DNA from: Tubulanus polymorphus
Lineage: Eukaryota > Nemertea > Palaeonemertea > Tubulaniformes > Tubulanidae
Length of the DNA stretch: 64,000 bases
Assembly: GCF_964204645.1 (NCBI RefSeq)
Contig: NC_134026.1
Span: forward strand, 20,788,650 to 20,852,649
Reading direction: 5' to 3'
Position numbers and translations under genes: made by a program
Shown: positions 11,528 to 20,974 of the stretch, piece by piece
How positions within the stretch are numbered: position 1 is the stretch's first letter
Layout: every line of letters starts with the position of its first letter
The notes under the pieces: generated by a model
What the model saw: the letters and a program-made list of their open reading frames with translations, nothing else
Told to the model about the DNA's origin: nothing
The model's database searches: none

Positions 11528-11800
11528 GTCTTGAATCCATTCGGTCATGGCTGTGCCCCAATCCAAGGTCTTTTAACTCCATTAAATATCGGTTGCAGTT
11601 ACCTCTTGACGAAATCTAACCTTATCTTCTTACCCCCTAATACCTCCATACTGTATACCTTCGCGGGTGGTTTATATCTTATTGCAAATACAATTACATG
11701 TAATTTGAGACTTGACTCAATGATGATACTTTATGCCACTCTTCGAGTATGTACTTTCATCATCGGCAATTTGATATTTGTCTGGGTTAGTTGATCAAAA
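11528..11800 (+). repeat. Segmental duplicate B (partner 11026-11330)
   Basis: Second member of the direct pair. Short open frames inside (for example 11531-11794) shift between the two copies, which argues against coding. Confidence 0.65.
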
Positions 11801-12104
11801 GGATGCTTCAATCAGCGGATAAGTATCATTGTAAAACAAACTACCGGTATTAGTTGTCACTAGTATGTCAAATCCACTAGTTAATTCTAACTACCTATGA
11901 GCAACTGATCCGTGGTTAAAGATAATTTTCGCACCATTTGACCCTACCTCGTGACCCGTTGTAGTGTAGGCCTATACTCGTCTAGGCCACAATACCATAA
12001 AGGTTCATGCGATGTAGGGTTGGATAATGCGTGCTGCGAATCAAGATGCACTGAAACATATCTAACTGTGCATCAAATCAGAACTGATATTCTTTTACCA
12101 ATAA

Positions 12105-12230
12105 ATACATTTATCGTCGTGTTGCCTTGTTTATTGCGGTGATTCAACTATCATCTTCCACACAATATTTCAACGAAACCCATCCAAACTTGCGATTGTC
12201 GTGTTCAATCTCGGTATATCGCGTTTGGAC
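12105..12230 (+). repeat. Duplicate of the 3' end of the array gene
   Basis: AATAAATACATTTAT, GTGTTG.CTTGTTTAT, GGTGATTCAAC and CCCATCCAAAC occur in the same order as at 10763-10870. The terminal exon region and its poly(A) signal therefore appear duplicated about 1.3 kb downstream. This copy also has an AATAAA. Confidence 0.55.
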
Positions 12231-12267
12231 GAATTTTCTCCTTAAAACGTAAGTCGTAACTCGTGCG

Positions 12268-12620
12268 TCGTAAAACGCATCCTCCCGGCAGGGATTCGAA
12301 CCTGATGGCATCAAGATTGCCACGGCACGAAATCCTGCCATATAATCGACCGTGTGCGCATATACATGCGCAGTTCAGATGATGTGATTTTTAGCCAATC
12401 AGAAATCCCGTTTTATTTTAGCCCGGGTTTTCCCATTTATAGTTCTTCCTTGAAATTTGCCTCAACGATTTTACAACGAGCAATCTGATTGGTGCCGCCA
12501 GTTTTCGTTCGGAAAGCTGCGCACCCGGTCTACTGATGCAGGGGTTCGTGCCGTGGTTGAGTGTAGCGATGCCATCAGGTTCGAGTCCCTGCAGAGGGAG
12601 GATGCGTAAAACGTAAGTCG
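12268..12620. mobile_element. Palindromic element with tRNA-like ends, copy 1
   Basis: Left end: ACGCATCCTCCC then GCAGGGATTCGAACCTGATG. The right end is its inverse, with GCCATCAGGTTCGAGTCCC then GGGAGGATGCGT. GGTTCGAATCC and GGTTCGAGTCC match the tRNA B box (internal RNA polymerase III promoter), so each arm looks like a tRNA-derived SINE end and the two face opposite ways. The centre is also partly self-complementary (CCAATCAGA against TCTGATTGG). Related copies lie at 31993-32240 and 45738-46060. Confidence 0.65.
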
Positions 12621-12740
12621 TATATCGTACTCTTATATCGTAAAACGTAACTCGTAAAACGTAATTCGTATGGCCCAAGGTATTCCATACAGATGAAACG
12701 ACATAACGAATTACGTTTTACGAATTGTGTTTTCCTTTTA
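12605..12740. repeat. Cluster of CGTAAAACGTAANTCGTA words
   Basis: About eight near-repeats of ACGTAATTCGTA or AAAACGTAAGTCGTA occur in both orientations, adjoining the palindromic element on its right, with more at 12240-12275 and 13330-13375. This appears to be a short-period satellite spread around the palindromic element. Confidence 0.55.
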
Positions 12741-13276
12741 CTTATTGGCTATTGCTACAAGAGTTTTTCGGAAAAACACTGGCTTTGCAATGAAGTCGAA
12801 TCATGACGAAGAATGAATCTGACTGAATTTATTTTGCATTTCGAAATATATACATACATGTATATCAATCGTCAAATTGAGGGAGTTGCGTATGCATTCT
12901 ATACTACAATATAGAGTAATAATGAGACCAAGGAAGTCAAGTGACTTATGATAATTTCAAATGATTAATAGTATATTGTAGATTCAGCCAGCATACGTCC
13001 AGATTGATTAATTAATAAATTACATACGCTGACACTGTCCTGTTTGGCAAGGGCACGATGATTTAGACGATACAAAACTGCAAATTATTCGGGGTTCATG
13101 GAGATAAAAAGGAATTGAAGTCTAGCTTTTAATGATGAAAATTTATATTTGAAAGCAAAGCTTTTTGGCTGCAATGTCATCCGGGCATCATATCATTATT
13201 AGTTGAGGAAGCATTCGGCAAAAAATTACAACCGATCACACTACAGTGCTGCCTTTTGCCTGCTACCCAAAGTTAT

Positions 13277-13549
13277 TCACGACACGGAGAGTGCACCACA
13301 ACCTTGACCTCGTGATAAATTGAACCGAAATGTGAGTCGGAAAACGTAATTCGTACAACGTAATTCGTAATGTCGTTTCAGGGCTTCCATATCTATTGCC
13401 ATGATTTGCTCCATCGGTGGGCCATTGTCTGGCCCAAAACTAGTTCCGTGTTGGTTATGGCAGTAGGTGGGTTGCGATGGTCCCGACGATGGTAAACTAC
13501 GTATGCTAACGTCGGACTTGAATCCAATTTCGCCGAATAACGTTGACAC
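13277..13549 (-). CDS. Open frame divergent from SELENOS, function unknown
   Basis: A minus-strand frame of 90 codons starts 260 bases upstream of the SELENOS start, in the opposite direction. The first ~57 residues (ending MAIDMEALK) look protein-like and are Ser/Pro/Gly-rich. After that the frame runs into the CGTAATTCGTA repeat, so any real coding part would end or splice before about 13375. I see no good donor there. It could be the first exon of a gene sharing a bidirectional promoter, a processed relic, or chance. Confidence 0.2.
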   Translation of the reverse strand: MSTLFGEIGFKSDVSIRSLPSSGPSQPTYCHNQHGTSFGPDNGPPMEQIMAIDMEALKRHYELRCTNYVFRLTFRFNLSRGQGCGALSVS

Positions 13550-13793
13550 ACGTCATTGTTTGGTTAGCGTGCTATGTAGCGAACATCTGGCACTTCTACG
13601 TCCCAACTTATCGATTAATAATTAAAACAGCGCTTTATTATGTAAATTAGAGACGTTTTCTTCAGATATATATTCAAATACTTATCAAAACGCTTTCAGT
13701 TGAAAATAAAATGCCACTTGATCGCGTTTAAACGTCGTTTCTTTAGTTTCGTTTTGTTTACATTTTCACCGAAACCGCTACACCACACACAAC

Positions 13794-13801
13794 CCGGAAG
13801 T
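13794..13801 (+). promoter_or_regulatory. ETS-type site CCGGAAGT in the SELENOS promoter
   Basis: CCGGAAGT, a consensus ETS/GABP core typical of housekeeping promoters, lies 9 bases before the SELENOS start codon. The surrounding 250 bases have no TATA box. The position suggests a TATA-less start a short way upstream or at this site. Motif seen; role inferred. Confidence 0.4.
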
Positions 13802-13809
13802 AAAATCAC

Positions 13810-13975
13810 ATGGCAGATTTCGCTGACGCTTTCGACCATAGAGAGTTGGAAGACGAAGTAAACATGGATCGTCAAGAAGTGCCGGACGCAGAAGTTCACG
13901 TCGAACCCGACGACGTGGGATTCGACGCCCAACAGCATCAGGATGTCAATGTTAATCTTGATTGGTATTCCACAG
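13810..13975 (+). CDS. SELENOS: Selenoprotein S, exon 1 (residues 1-55)
   Basis: Selenoprotein S (VIMP) is a single-pass ER membrane protein that links the Derlin retrotranslocation complex to the ATPase p97/VCP in ER-associated degradation. Exon 1 begins with ATG in good context (cacATGGCA) and encodes an acidic 55-residue N-terminal stretch (MADFADAFDHRELEDE...), on the ER-lumen/membrane side before the hydrophobic segment. It ends CACAG with donor GTTAGC and leaves one base of a split alanine codon that completes exactly in exon 2. The human protein also has a polar segment before its membrane helix, though somewhat shorter. I see no similarity strong enough in this exon alone; the assignment comes from exons 2-4. 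Confidence 0.75.
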
Positions 13976-14147
13976 GTTAGCATGAAGAAAGAAGAGAGTA
14001 AATCATTAAAAAGAAGGCTAAGAAAGTGGAAATCAATTTATATTTGCCGACGCGGCAGTATAAAAACGTTGACACCACCCTCTATGTGTTACAAGATATT
14101 GATTTTCATAAAAATATCAATATCAATTAGGTTTAAGGTTAGGGTAC

Positions 14148-14740
14148 ATAGGGTAAGCACAGGGGCTGTTATCAGAGTTGTAGGTAATGTAAAAACGATA
14201 ATCTGTTAATCCAATGTACAGTATATATAAAATAACAAGGGGGCTAACGACGCTCACTAACTACTCAACTTCAGTCGCTTACTATTTCGTTATTTCTCAT
14301 CCGATTTTGATAATCCAGGCATGATATGAAAGCTAATAGCTTCCTGCTTCTAACAAAACTAATCTCGTCAACTTCCAATGAATAGTTTGTGAATTATATG
14401 TCTTTCAACCGAAATTAGGGCCGAAATCGCCTGGACTGAAAATGCTATGACGCCGGTTTTTGCCGATTTCGAAATTTAAAATGTTGAAATCGACACGAAA
14501 TCCTTCACCGATTTTGATGATCGAGGGCTTCAAATGCGCAAAACATTCTACATTTTCTGGATATTGTGGTTGTCTCGTTAATCCATACGATCCAGCTTTG
14601 CAAACGCGAATTTTCCGATTTTACGTCAATTCACGCACTCGACACGCAATCTCAAGATATACTACATACATTGGATTAACAGATTATCGTTTTTACATTA
14701 CCTACAATTCTGATACGAGCTGCTGTGAGGGTAAGGGTTA
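14148..14740. mobile_element. Element with long inverted repeats in SELENOS intron 1
   Basis: About 60 bases at 14160-14222 (with GTAGGTAATGTAAAAACG, ATAATCTGTTAATCCAATGT) recur inverted at 14661-14730. The arms enclose ~440 bases with no coding sign. GGGTTAGG-type words lie just outside both arms. It resembles a fold-back or MITE-type element; no transposase is seen. Confidence 0.65.
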
Positions 14741-15234
14741 GGTTGAGAAAAGGGTTAGGTTTCATTTGTTATGGGCAGGAATGATTAGTAGGTAGGGCAA
14801 GTAGCACTTTAGGCCTACCACAGGCACTTGAATACTGGCTAAGATGATGGATAAATATTAAATTATTCACCGGCAATATGTTATTCCTACTTTGATAATC
14901 TACCCAGAATTTACGCGCCCGTCGTTTAACTATACTAAGCCTATACAGAAAGGCAGGAAACACTCCTATCTCTGTAATGCCTTAATCTACCTGCAAATAT
15001 CGGGACTGCCGAACTCTGCCGACGATTGTCAAAGTTCATTCCGAGGTGTCCTTTTCAATCCTGAAATATAAGGAGCGCCCATAACTTCAATTGTGGACAA
15101 TTTTTGGAAAACATTGACACTGTTTTAGCATTGGAACATTAAGGCAAAATTATCATCCATTTCCTACTTTCACAATAAGCTCTTACCTATTCAGTGCAGA
15201 ATTTGTCATTTAGCCTACGTTGAATTGATTTCAG

Positions 15235-15375
15235 CCGTGATACTCATTAAGTCATATGGTTGGTATATCGTTTTGGCCGTTGTTGCTGTCGCTTTCCTAA
15301 AGAATAGATATGAGCACAAATTCAGGAATCTCATGTTTTGGAAGAGGAAAAAGAAGAACGAAGGACTGCAATATG
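15235..15375 (+). CDS. SELENOS: Selenoprotein S, exon 2 (membrane helix)
   Basis: After the acceptor TTGATTTCAG, the exon completes A56 and encodes residues 57-102. It contains SYGWYIVLAVVAVAFL (residues 62-77). The YGWYI motif and the hydrophobic run match the single transmembrane segment of vertebrate SELENOS, followed by a basic cytosolic stretch (NRYEHKFRNLMFWKRKKK). It ends ATATG with donor GTAAAT and leaves one base of codon 103. The phase agrees on both sides, so this is a true internal exon. The membrane segment places the rest of the protein in the cytosol. Confidence 0.88.
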
Positions 15376-16023
15376 GTAAATTTAAAGAAAATCCCTTAGA
15401 CTTGTCAGAAGTCATCTGTTATCATTAGATTGCTATTATTCTTGAAATGAGCTACACGTTTAAACACAAGAATTGGATCTATCCCACAACTGTAGAACTT
15501 GTTTGACATAGCCTACTTAGAACCTGCGTTGTCCTTGCTGGTGTGTGGGCATCCAGGCTTGCTTGATGAAGTCAAGAGTCTTCGGTCTGCTAGTTTCACA
15601 TGTCGTCAGTCTTTTTATTTCCATTTCATTGACCATGGAATACCTCCACGTTTCTCTGGGCCATCCCCTATTTATTTGGGTTGACTAGTTGAGAGTGGTA
15701 TTAGGACGAGCATTAGAGGGCATCCTGAGTAAGCTTACATGTTCTGGCCAGTTCCACTCTAAAAAACTTCGGAAGATGATATTTTCTAATTAAATGTATA
15801 GAATAGTCCTGAGTTCAGTTGCTGAAAATGTGGTTAGATATAACTGTTGGATACACACCATGATTAAAATGCGTTAACAATTTTCACTATGGCATTTACA
15901 TACCTTACAGATAACTCTCCAACCAACATTTCTGCAACTGGCTCATATTGAAGCACACCGAATATACAGCCTGATACTTTGTCGGTAAATTTGCCTCGAG
16001 TTGTATAATCATTTTCGATGTAG

Positions 16024-16130
16024 ATGCGGACACCGCCCTAAAACGCCAGGAAGCTATGGAGAACACACGCCGAAGGTGGCAAGAACAACACGATGCCCAA
16101 GCGGCAAGATTTGCTGAAGAACAACGTAAA
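16024..16130 (+). CDS. SELENOS: Selenoprotein S, exon 3 (helical VCP-binding region)
   Basis: The exon follows TTTTCGATGTAG, completes D103 and encodes residues 103-138: DADTALKRQEAMENTRRR, then WQEQHDAQAARFAEEQRK. DADTALKRQEA aligns with the DVVVKRQEA block of human SELENOS. Residues 108-138 are a charged, Gln/Glu/Arg-rich helix. In vertebrates the VCP-interacting motif RX5AAX2R starts in this block. Here R110 and R120 have the right spacing, but the AA pair is replaced by N116-T117, so VCP binding through this motif may be weakened, or the downstream AQAAR may substitute. The donor is GTAAGC. Confidence 0.9.
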
Positions 16131-16153
16131 GTAAGCAAAATAGTCTCATTTTC

Positions 16154-16330
16154 AGCCCACTTGGGACATAAGTCCCAGCGGGCTATTGCGTTCACTTTTT
16201 ATTTGTTGTCTGTCCATCCGGAATTCATTTATGTTATTTTAGGAAGATTTGAAGATGCTTCAATGGATAATCTTGATATTTGGTTTGTTCCTACCTGATT
16301 GCTTGGTGCTTCTTGACCACCCGTCCTTGG
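16154..16330 (+). mobile_element. Truncated copy of the AGCCCACTTGGGA element
   Basis: It starts 23 bases after the exon 3 donor with AGCCCACTTGGGAC and CCCAGCGGGCTATTGCGT, the left end of the larger element at 16648. It then continues through the same GAAGATTTGAAGATGCTTC region before similarity fades near 16330. Probably an older, 3'-truncated insertion. Confidence 0.6.
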
Positions 16331-16647
16331 TCAGGTCAATATTTCAATCATATAGGTTCCACTTAGGTATAAATTTTCCAAAATTTATCAAAAAAATTTG
16401 ACAATGAATCAATAGTTTACTACAGTTTTTCCTTAATTAAATCTCAGTGCTTTGCAAGAAATCTTGCGACAAAACAAAATATTACTGGCCCTGACGAGCA
16501 TTATATCCATTAATTGCAAACAGTAGCCAAAGATTGTCATACTGTAACCGAATGATTTTTTAACTGGGTCAAAATACCCAGTAAAGTTTACTTTGGCAGT
16601 CCACCAAACAGCTTTTGAACGCTTAAATTCGTAGAATTTCAATTTTT

Positions 16648-17902
16648 AGCCCACTTAGGACTTTAGTCCCAGCGGGCTATTGCGTCCACTTTTCGTCCGT
16701 CCGTTCGTCCGTCCGTCCGTCCGTAGCCGGAATCCAGTTATTTTGGGAAGTTTTGAAGACGCTTCAAGGTAATGTCTTGATATTTGGTTTATACATGTAT
16801 CTACCCTAGACACATCTTCAGCCCAAAAACTGGCCCTATCAGAATCAAGATGGCCGACTGGCAGCCATTGTTGTTCGCCAAAATCAGCACTTTTTACACA
16901 TTTTCGAAGTTTACGAGGGAAATTTTGAAGACGATATGATCAATTACCTTGATCTTTCGAATATATTTGAATCTACCAAGGGCCCATCAGCATAAGAAAC
17001 ATTTGGTCCATCTGACTCAAGATGGCCGTCCTATGACCTTTTTAGTGCCCAAAAATGTCAATTTTGGCTTCCTACTGGTTTGCCATTTCTCATTGCAATT
17101 TGTGATGGGTATTCTTTGTAAAGGGATGTTTTATACCTGAGATAGGTATATTTGATCCGCCAATGATGACGCAATTGGCGGCCATCTTGGTGTCATTAGT
17201 ACTCATTCGTAGGTGGGAAAAAGTTTTTCGACATTATATTGTTACCTAAGCATATTTTGTTATTTTGTTACAACAATGAATTAGAAAGTTGTAGCGTATA
17301 ACGTGTTCTATGATTGGGGTGAGTTTCAAGTTCATTGTTTTTTGTATATGGCCACCAGGGGGCGTTGAATAATACAATATCTTAGTATTTCTATATTATA
17401 TTTGTACCAATACATATTTTGTTACCCCAATCAATTGCAAAGTTGTAGCTCATGACATCATCTATGATTGTGGTGAGTTTTAAGGAAATTAGTTATTCTA
17501 TATGGTCACCAGGGGGCGTTGAATAGTAGAATAACCTGGTATTTCCTTATTATATTGGTACCTAGGCATATTTTGTTGCCATGATCAATTGCAAAGTTGT
17601 AGTTCATGACATGTTCTATGAATATGGTGAGTTACAAGGTTATTGGGTTTTGAATATGGTCACCAGGGGGCGTTGAATAGTAGATTAACTTAGTATTTCC
17701 ATATTAAATTAGTAACGAGGCATTTTTTGTTATCACAATCAATTACAAAATCGTAGCTGCTGACATGTTTTATGATTGTATTGAGTTTCAAGGTCATTGG
17801 TTTTTGTATATGGTCACCAGAGGGCGTTGAATATTGAAATTGTTAGATTGTTGAGCATTTGAAACCACTTCCCAAGTGGGCATGGTGTCCCTGGACCCCT
17901 AG
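16648..17902 (+). mobile_element. 1.25 kb inverted-repeat element carrying tandem CTCF-like cores
   Basis: The left end AGCCCACTTAGGA and a right-end block reading TGCCCACTTGGGA in reverse complement give short inverted ends. TTCAATTTTT lies on both flanks (16638-16647 and 17903-17912) as a 10-base target duplication, although it is AT-rich. The left part contains a (GTCC)n run, and the right half is a 154-base tandem array. No transposase is visible, so this is a non-autonomous element. Copies or pieces occur at 16154, near 18185-18320, and at the right edge of the window from 63884. Confidence 0.65.
17255..17870 (+). repeat. 154-base tandem array with CCACCAGGGGGC cores
   Basis: Four units share the same order: a TATTTTGTTA(C)..ATCAAT block, AAAGTTGTAG or a variant, a TCTATGATTG or variant, GTGAGTT.CAAGG, then TATGG(C/T)CACCAG(G/A)GGGCGTTGAAT. 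The cores start at 17351, 17505, 17659 and 17813, exactly 154 bases apart each time. The core matches the vertebrate and insect CTCF consensus CCASYAGRKGGC in full for the first unit and with one or two changes in the others. The unit lies inside the mobile element in SELENOS intron 3. Confidence 0.75.
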
Positions 17903-18184
17903 TTCAATTTTTGTTTCAATCTTCTTGTTGTCCTTTCATATTGTTTTGCTTGTACCATTGTTTCTAAACTATGATTGACGAGGAACATGTGTATTGATAT
18001 TCCTATAAGAACGTATCACAAAGGATCGAGAGAATGTATCTAACAGCACTTCATAAAGAAAATGATTTTTTAGGGAAGGACCCCCAATCCCCCGCCTCAG
18101 TGCCTACTTTTAACATGTAGGCCCTAACCAAATAATTCTGTGATTCTGTGTAAGATAATGTCAGCCAATTGCAAAATTGACATT

Positions 18185-18320
18185 TTCTATGAATGTGGTC
18201 AGAAAGGTCCTTGGTTACTGTAGTTGTCCACCAGATTGAGGGGGCATTGAACATCGAAATGTCAGATTGTCAAGCATTTCCCCAAGTGGGTACGGTGTCC
18301 CTTCTAAAAAGTAGATTCGT
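18185..18320 (+). repeat. Right-end fragment of the same element family
   Basis: GTCCACCAGATTGAGGGGGC, ATTGAACATCGAAATGTCAG and CCCCAAGTGGGTACGGTGTC match the last unit and right terminus of the element ending at 17902. Here the CCACCAG and GGGGGC halves are separated by an insertion. Confidence 0.55.
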
Positions 18321-19379
18321 AACCCAGTCGCACCAGGAAATGTATAGGATTGCTCCAATTACTCTTCCTTTGTGAATTGGGTTATTTCTGTGTGTTCCGA
18401 AAAAGCATGATATTTGTTTCAATATGATTCCAACACCTACAGTGTCTAGTCAAGAATATGGATGCTGCGACGTCGATAGGATTCAAACCGCTTTTTCGTA
18501 AACTTAACACTAAGCAATGTAAATTTGCGATATAAAACACTGAACATTCGAAAGGATTCTATACATGTATTATATGCAGCAGTACTGAACCAGTGGTAAC
18601 ATCTTGCTAGTGACATGAGGAACAATTGGCTATGGCTTGAGAGTGAACATTTACTAATTGTTCCCACCGTTACTGTGTAGCTCTTTCTATGGAGTTTCCT
18701 ATATTTCACTTAAAGTCGTATCAATTGCGAAGGTTAGCATTTTGTAATATCACCAGTACCGGGTAAAGATAGGCATCAGCTTTATGTAAAAAGAATCCTT
18801 TCTAAAGCAATCTAAAATTCATTCCGAATTATTTTTTGTTTCCATCATTTCTATGAGTCCTACTTTTTATGCCATCCTAACCGAATAATTCAAAGCCATA
18901 TTTGTTGCAGTGTACTTGTCACGTGTTGACAACAGGCTTCAACGACTGTGCAACATCCACTGCATTTATTGAGCTCATACATTCGGAATGTTTGCTTTAT
19001 CAGAAAATAACTCAGTACGAACAAATTAGATACAGTGATAAATTGTTGAGTAATTTTCTATCGGGATTTGGTATGAGTTTCTCGGAAGGCCCTGGTAAAT
19101 CTGTCGAATCTGTGTTTCGATCTCATGCGGCTATTATTTACAGTCAACCTGTAAATGTAAATAAAACATTAATCTGGATGTCCCTACCAGAAACGTCGAA
19201 ACTCATAGCTAGATAAATATGCAGTCTTGAATTGGCCATATTTTGTCGCCACGAAAAAATGTGGTTGCCAAAATGACATTTTAGTTTATTCATCTATTGG
19301 CCTGATTTCAGCACTACCCTCAGCTATTACGATTGTCATTATTAGAAACGTATCACATTTTTAGTAGAACAAGTGTAAA

Positions 19380-19480
19380 AAACCATTTGCTGGGGTTAAC
19401 CCGATTGAAAATGAATTGAGTAAGCCACCCGGGTTAAAGTTAATACCAGTCTATAAAACCAGCCCCAGGGTTTATTGGCT
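19380..19480. repeat. Short dispersed repeat (also near 50.5 kb)
   Basis: CGGGTTAAAGTTAATACCAG and TCTATAAAACCAGCCCCAGGG resemble 50528-50570 (CGGGTTAAAGATAATACCAG, TCTATGAAACTCACGCC). Both have a nearby GGTTAAC. This is probably the end of a MITE. Confidence 0.45.
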
Positions 19481-20217
19481 CCCGCGCTGGAGAAAGGGGC
19501 AACCTGAATCTAATCTTGGAGTAATTCAAATGATTACTCCAAGATCTAATATAGGGAGTTTTGTTTCAAATAGTTTGGCTTATCAAATGACTGGCTCATA
19601 GTATAGGCCTAAAAAAACCAGTTGCAGTGTACCGAACACCTCAGCTACGATCAGAGTTACTCTCAACATTTTCTTCGGAGAGAGCGTTAACTTTACACCG
19701 ACATAACGACCCATTTACCTCGCTGAAAGTGCATTGTTTAGACGATATTCGGATCCATACATGTGGCGTCGCCACTGCACTTCCAGTTCCCGTCATTAAT
19801 CCCGAGTCAAACGGTCGTAAAAATTTGCATAATCGCTCTCTTAACAATGATCGAAATCCGTGACCTGATCGAAATATCCTGAGCACAAAGTAGGGCCTAT
19901 ATAAGAAAGCAAAATGGTTCACACGATAAAGCGGGTTTCGATTTGGTCTCTGCCGATTCCGGAAGTATCTAACTGGCGCGTTCTTTTCGACCATTCGGAA
20001 TAACCTCGGAATAATTGTATGTCTCAAACGATTACTCCGAGGAATACATGTAATCTGTAAACCCGATTGAAGGCCAGTAGAGAGTTCGTAATCCGGAATC
20101 GCTATTCTCAAACATGAATAAGTTCAATCGTAACCTGGCTTATATGATATCAATGTATACCCTTTCAACGCAAGGCGTATGAAAAAAGTTCTGAGGAGAA
20201 AGAAAAACCTATAGCCC

Positions 20218-20453
20218 CGATCACACTTGGAGACGGTTTGGCCTGGGCCAGATTATCGCGGATCAGGCCCCCAAGTCGAATTTGGCATGGCCTAATCAGA
20301 GAGTGGGTACACACGTAAACCACTGACCACTCGATACTAAACAATGCTCAAACAAAGCGCGGAGTGGGTAATTTCCTGAAACTGTTGCAATTTTATACGC
20401 AATCATTTGTCCCGGGCAAAATTTAGGCCGGACCAAAGACGCTCATGTGATCG
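20218..20453. mobile_element. MITE with CGATCACA ends, complete copy
   Basis: The left CGATCACACTTGGAGACGGTTTGG and the reverse complement of the right end (CGATCACATGAGCGTCTTTGG, in parts) form imperfect ~28-base inverted termini rich in GGCC. The interior has ACTCGATACTAAACAATGCT and CAAACAAAGCG, shared with copies at 24853 and 54231. It lies 310 bases before SELENOS exon 4. Confidence 0.7.
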
Positions 20454-20765
20454 CAGCTTTATATGTCTGTAGAACTACTAGCAGCCTCTGTAACTACACT
20501 TCATGGTGTGGCGTAAAAAATTGTCCGACAAAAGTGCCAATGGTTTTCTATTTTCCGTGTTTGTTACCCAGTAATCTTTCACCTTGATGCGAGCTATAAT
20601 TAACCGAATACTTGATCAGTGATTAATTGATTAGAAATGTTTTCTTTAATATCCAAATGAAATGTCCATGAAAAGTTCTGATTTCCGATAGCACTTTCCG
20701 AGATAGAGGTCTACGACGTATTTTTCTCGTACGTAACTATGATATCTGTTTGATGTTTCTTACAG

Positions 20766-20888
20766 AAAGAGGACGAAAAAAGGAAAGATAAAATCGATGA
20801 TTGGGACAGACATCAAAGAGGCGAAGGATACAGATCGAAAGTGTATAAACCGAAGGTAAGCAATTTAAGAGTTTTCAGTGAGAAATAA
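20766..20888 (+). CDS. SELENOS: Selenoprotein S, exon 4 and possible short C-terminus
   Basis: After the acceptor GTTTCTTACAG, 30 codons (20766-20855) encode KEDEKRKDKIDDWDRHQRGE and then GYRSKVYKPK, residues 139-168. This aligns with the [20 protein letters not shown] block of human SELENOS; the KI..WD....G..Y pattern and final KP are kept. GTAAGC at 20856 is a good donor, so further exons are expected. The Gly-rich tail ending in Sec (UGA)-Gly and the SECIS element were not found downstream. If the donor is not used, the frame continues 10 residues (VSNLRVFSEK) to TAA at 20886, giving a 178-residue protein without selenocysteine, and an AATAAA follows at 20969. Confidence 0.87.
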   Translation, partial: KEDEKRKDKIDDWDRHQRGEGYRSKVYKPKVSNLRVFSEK

Positions 20889-20968
20889 CAAAAAATTAAA
20901 TATTATTTGAGATTCTTTTACGTATTTGAATGTATCTATTATCTTGTATCTGTTATGATTTCAATGTT

Positions 20969-20974
20969 AATAAA
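20969..20974 (+). terminator. Possible poly(A) signal for a short SELENOS form
   Basis: AATAAA lies 81 bases after the read-through stop codon of exon 4, within what would otherwise be intron 4. It fits an alternative intronic polyadenylation isoform, but isolated AATAAA words are common in AT-rich DNA. Confidence 0.35.

Noticed and set aside
19641-20111. 156-codon minus-strand frame, the longest in the window
   Set aside because: No recognised domain, no splice context, lies in SELENOS intron 3 beside MITE sequence, and the composition resembles its surroundings.
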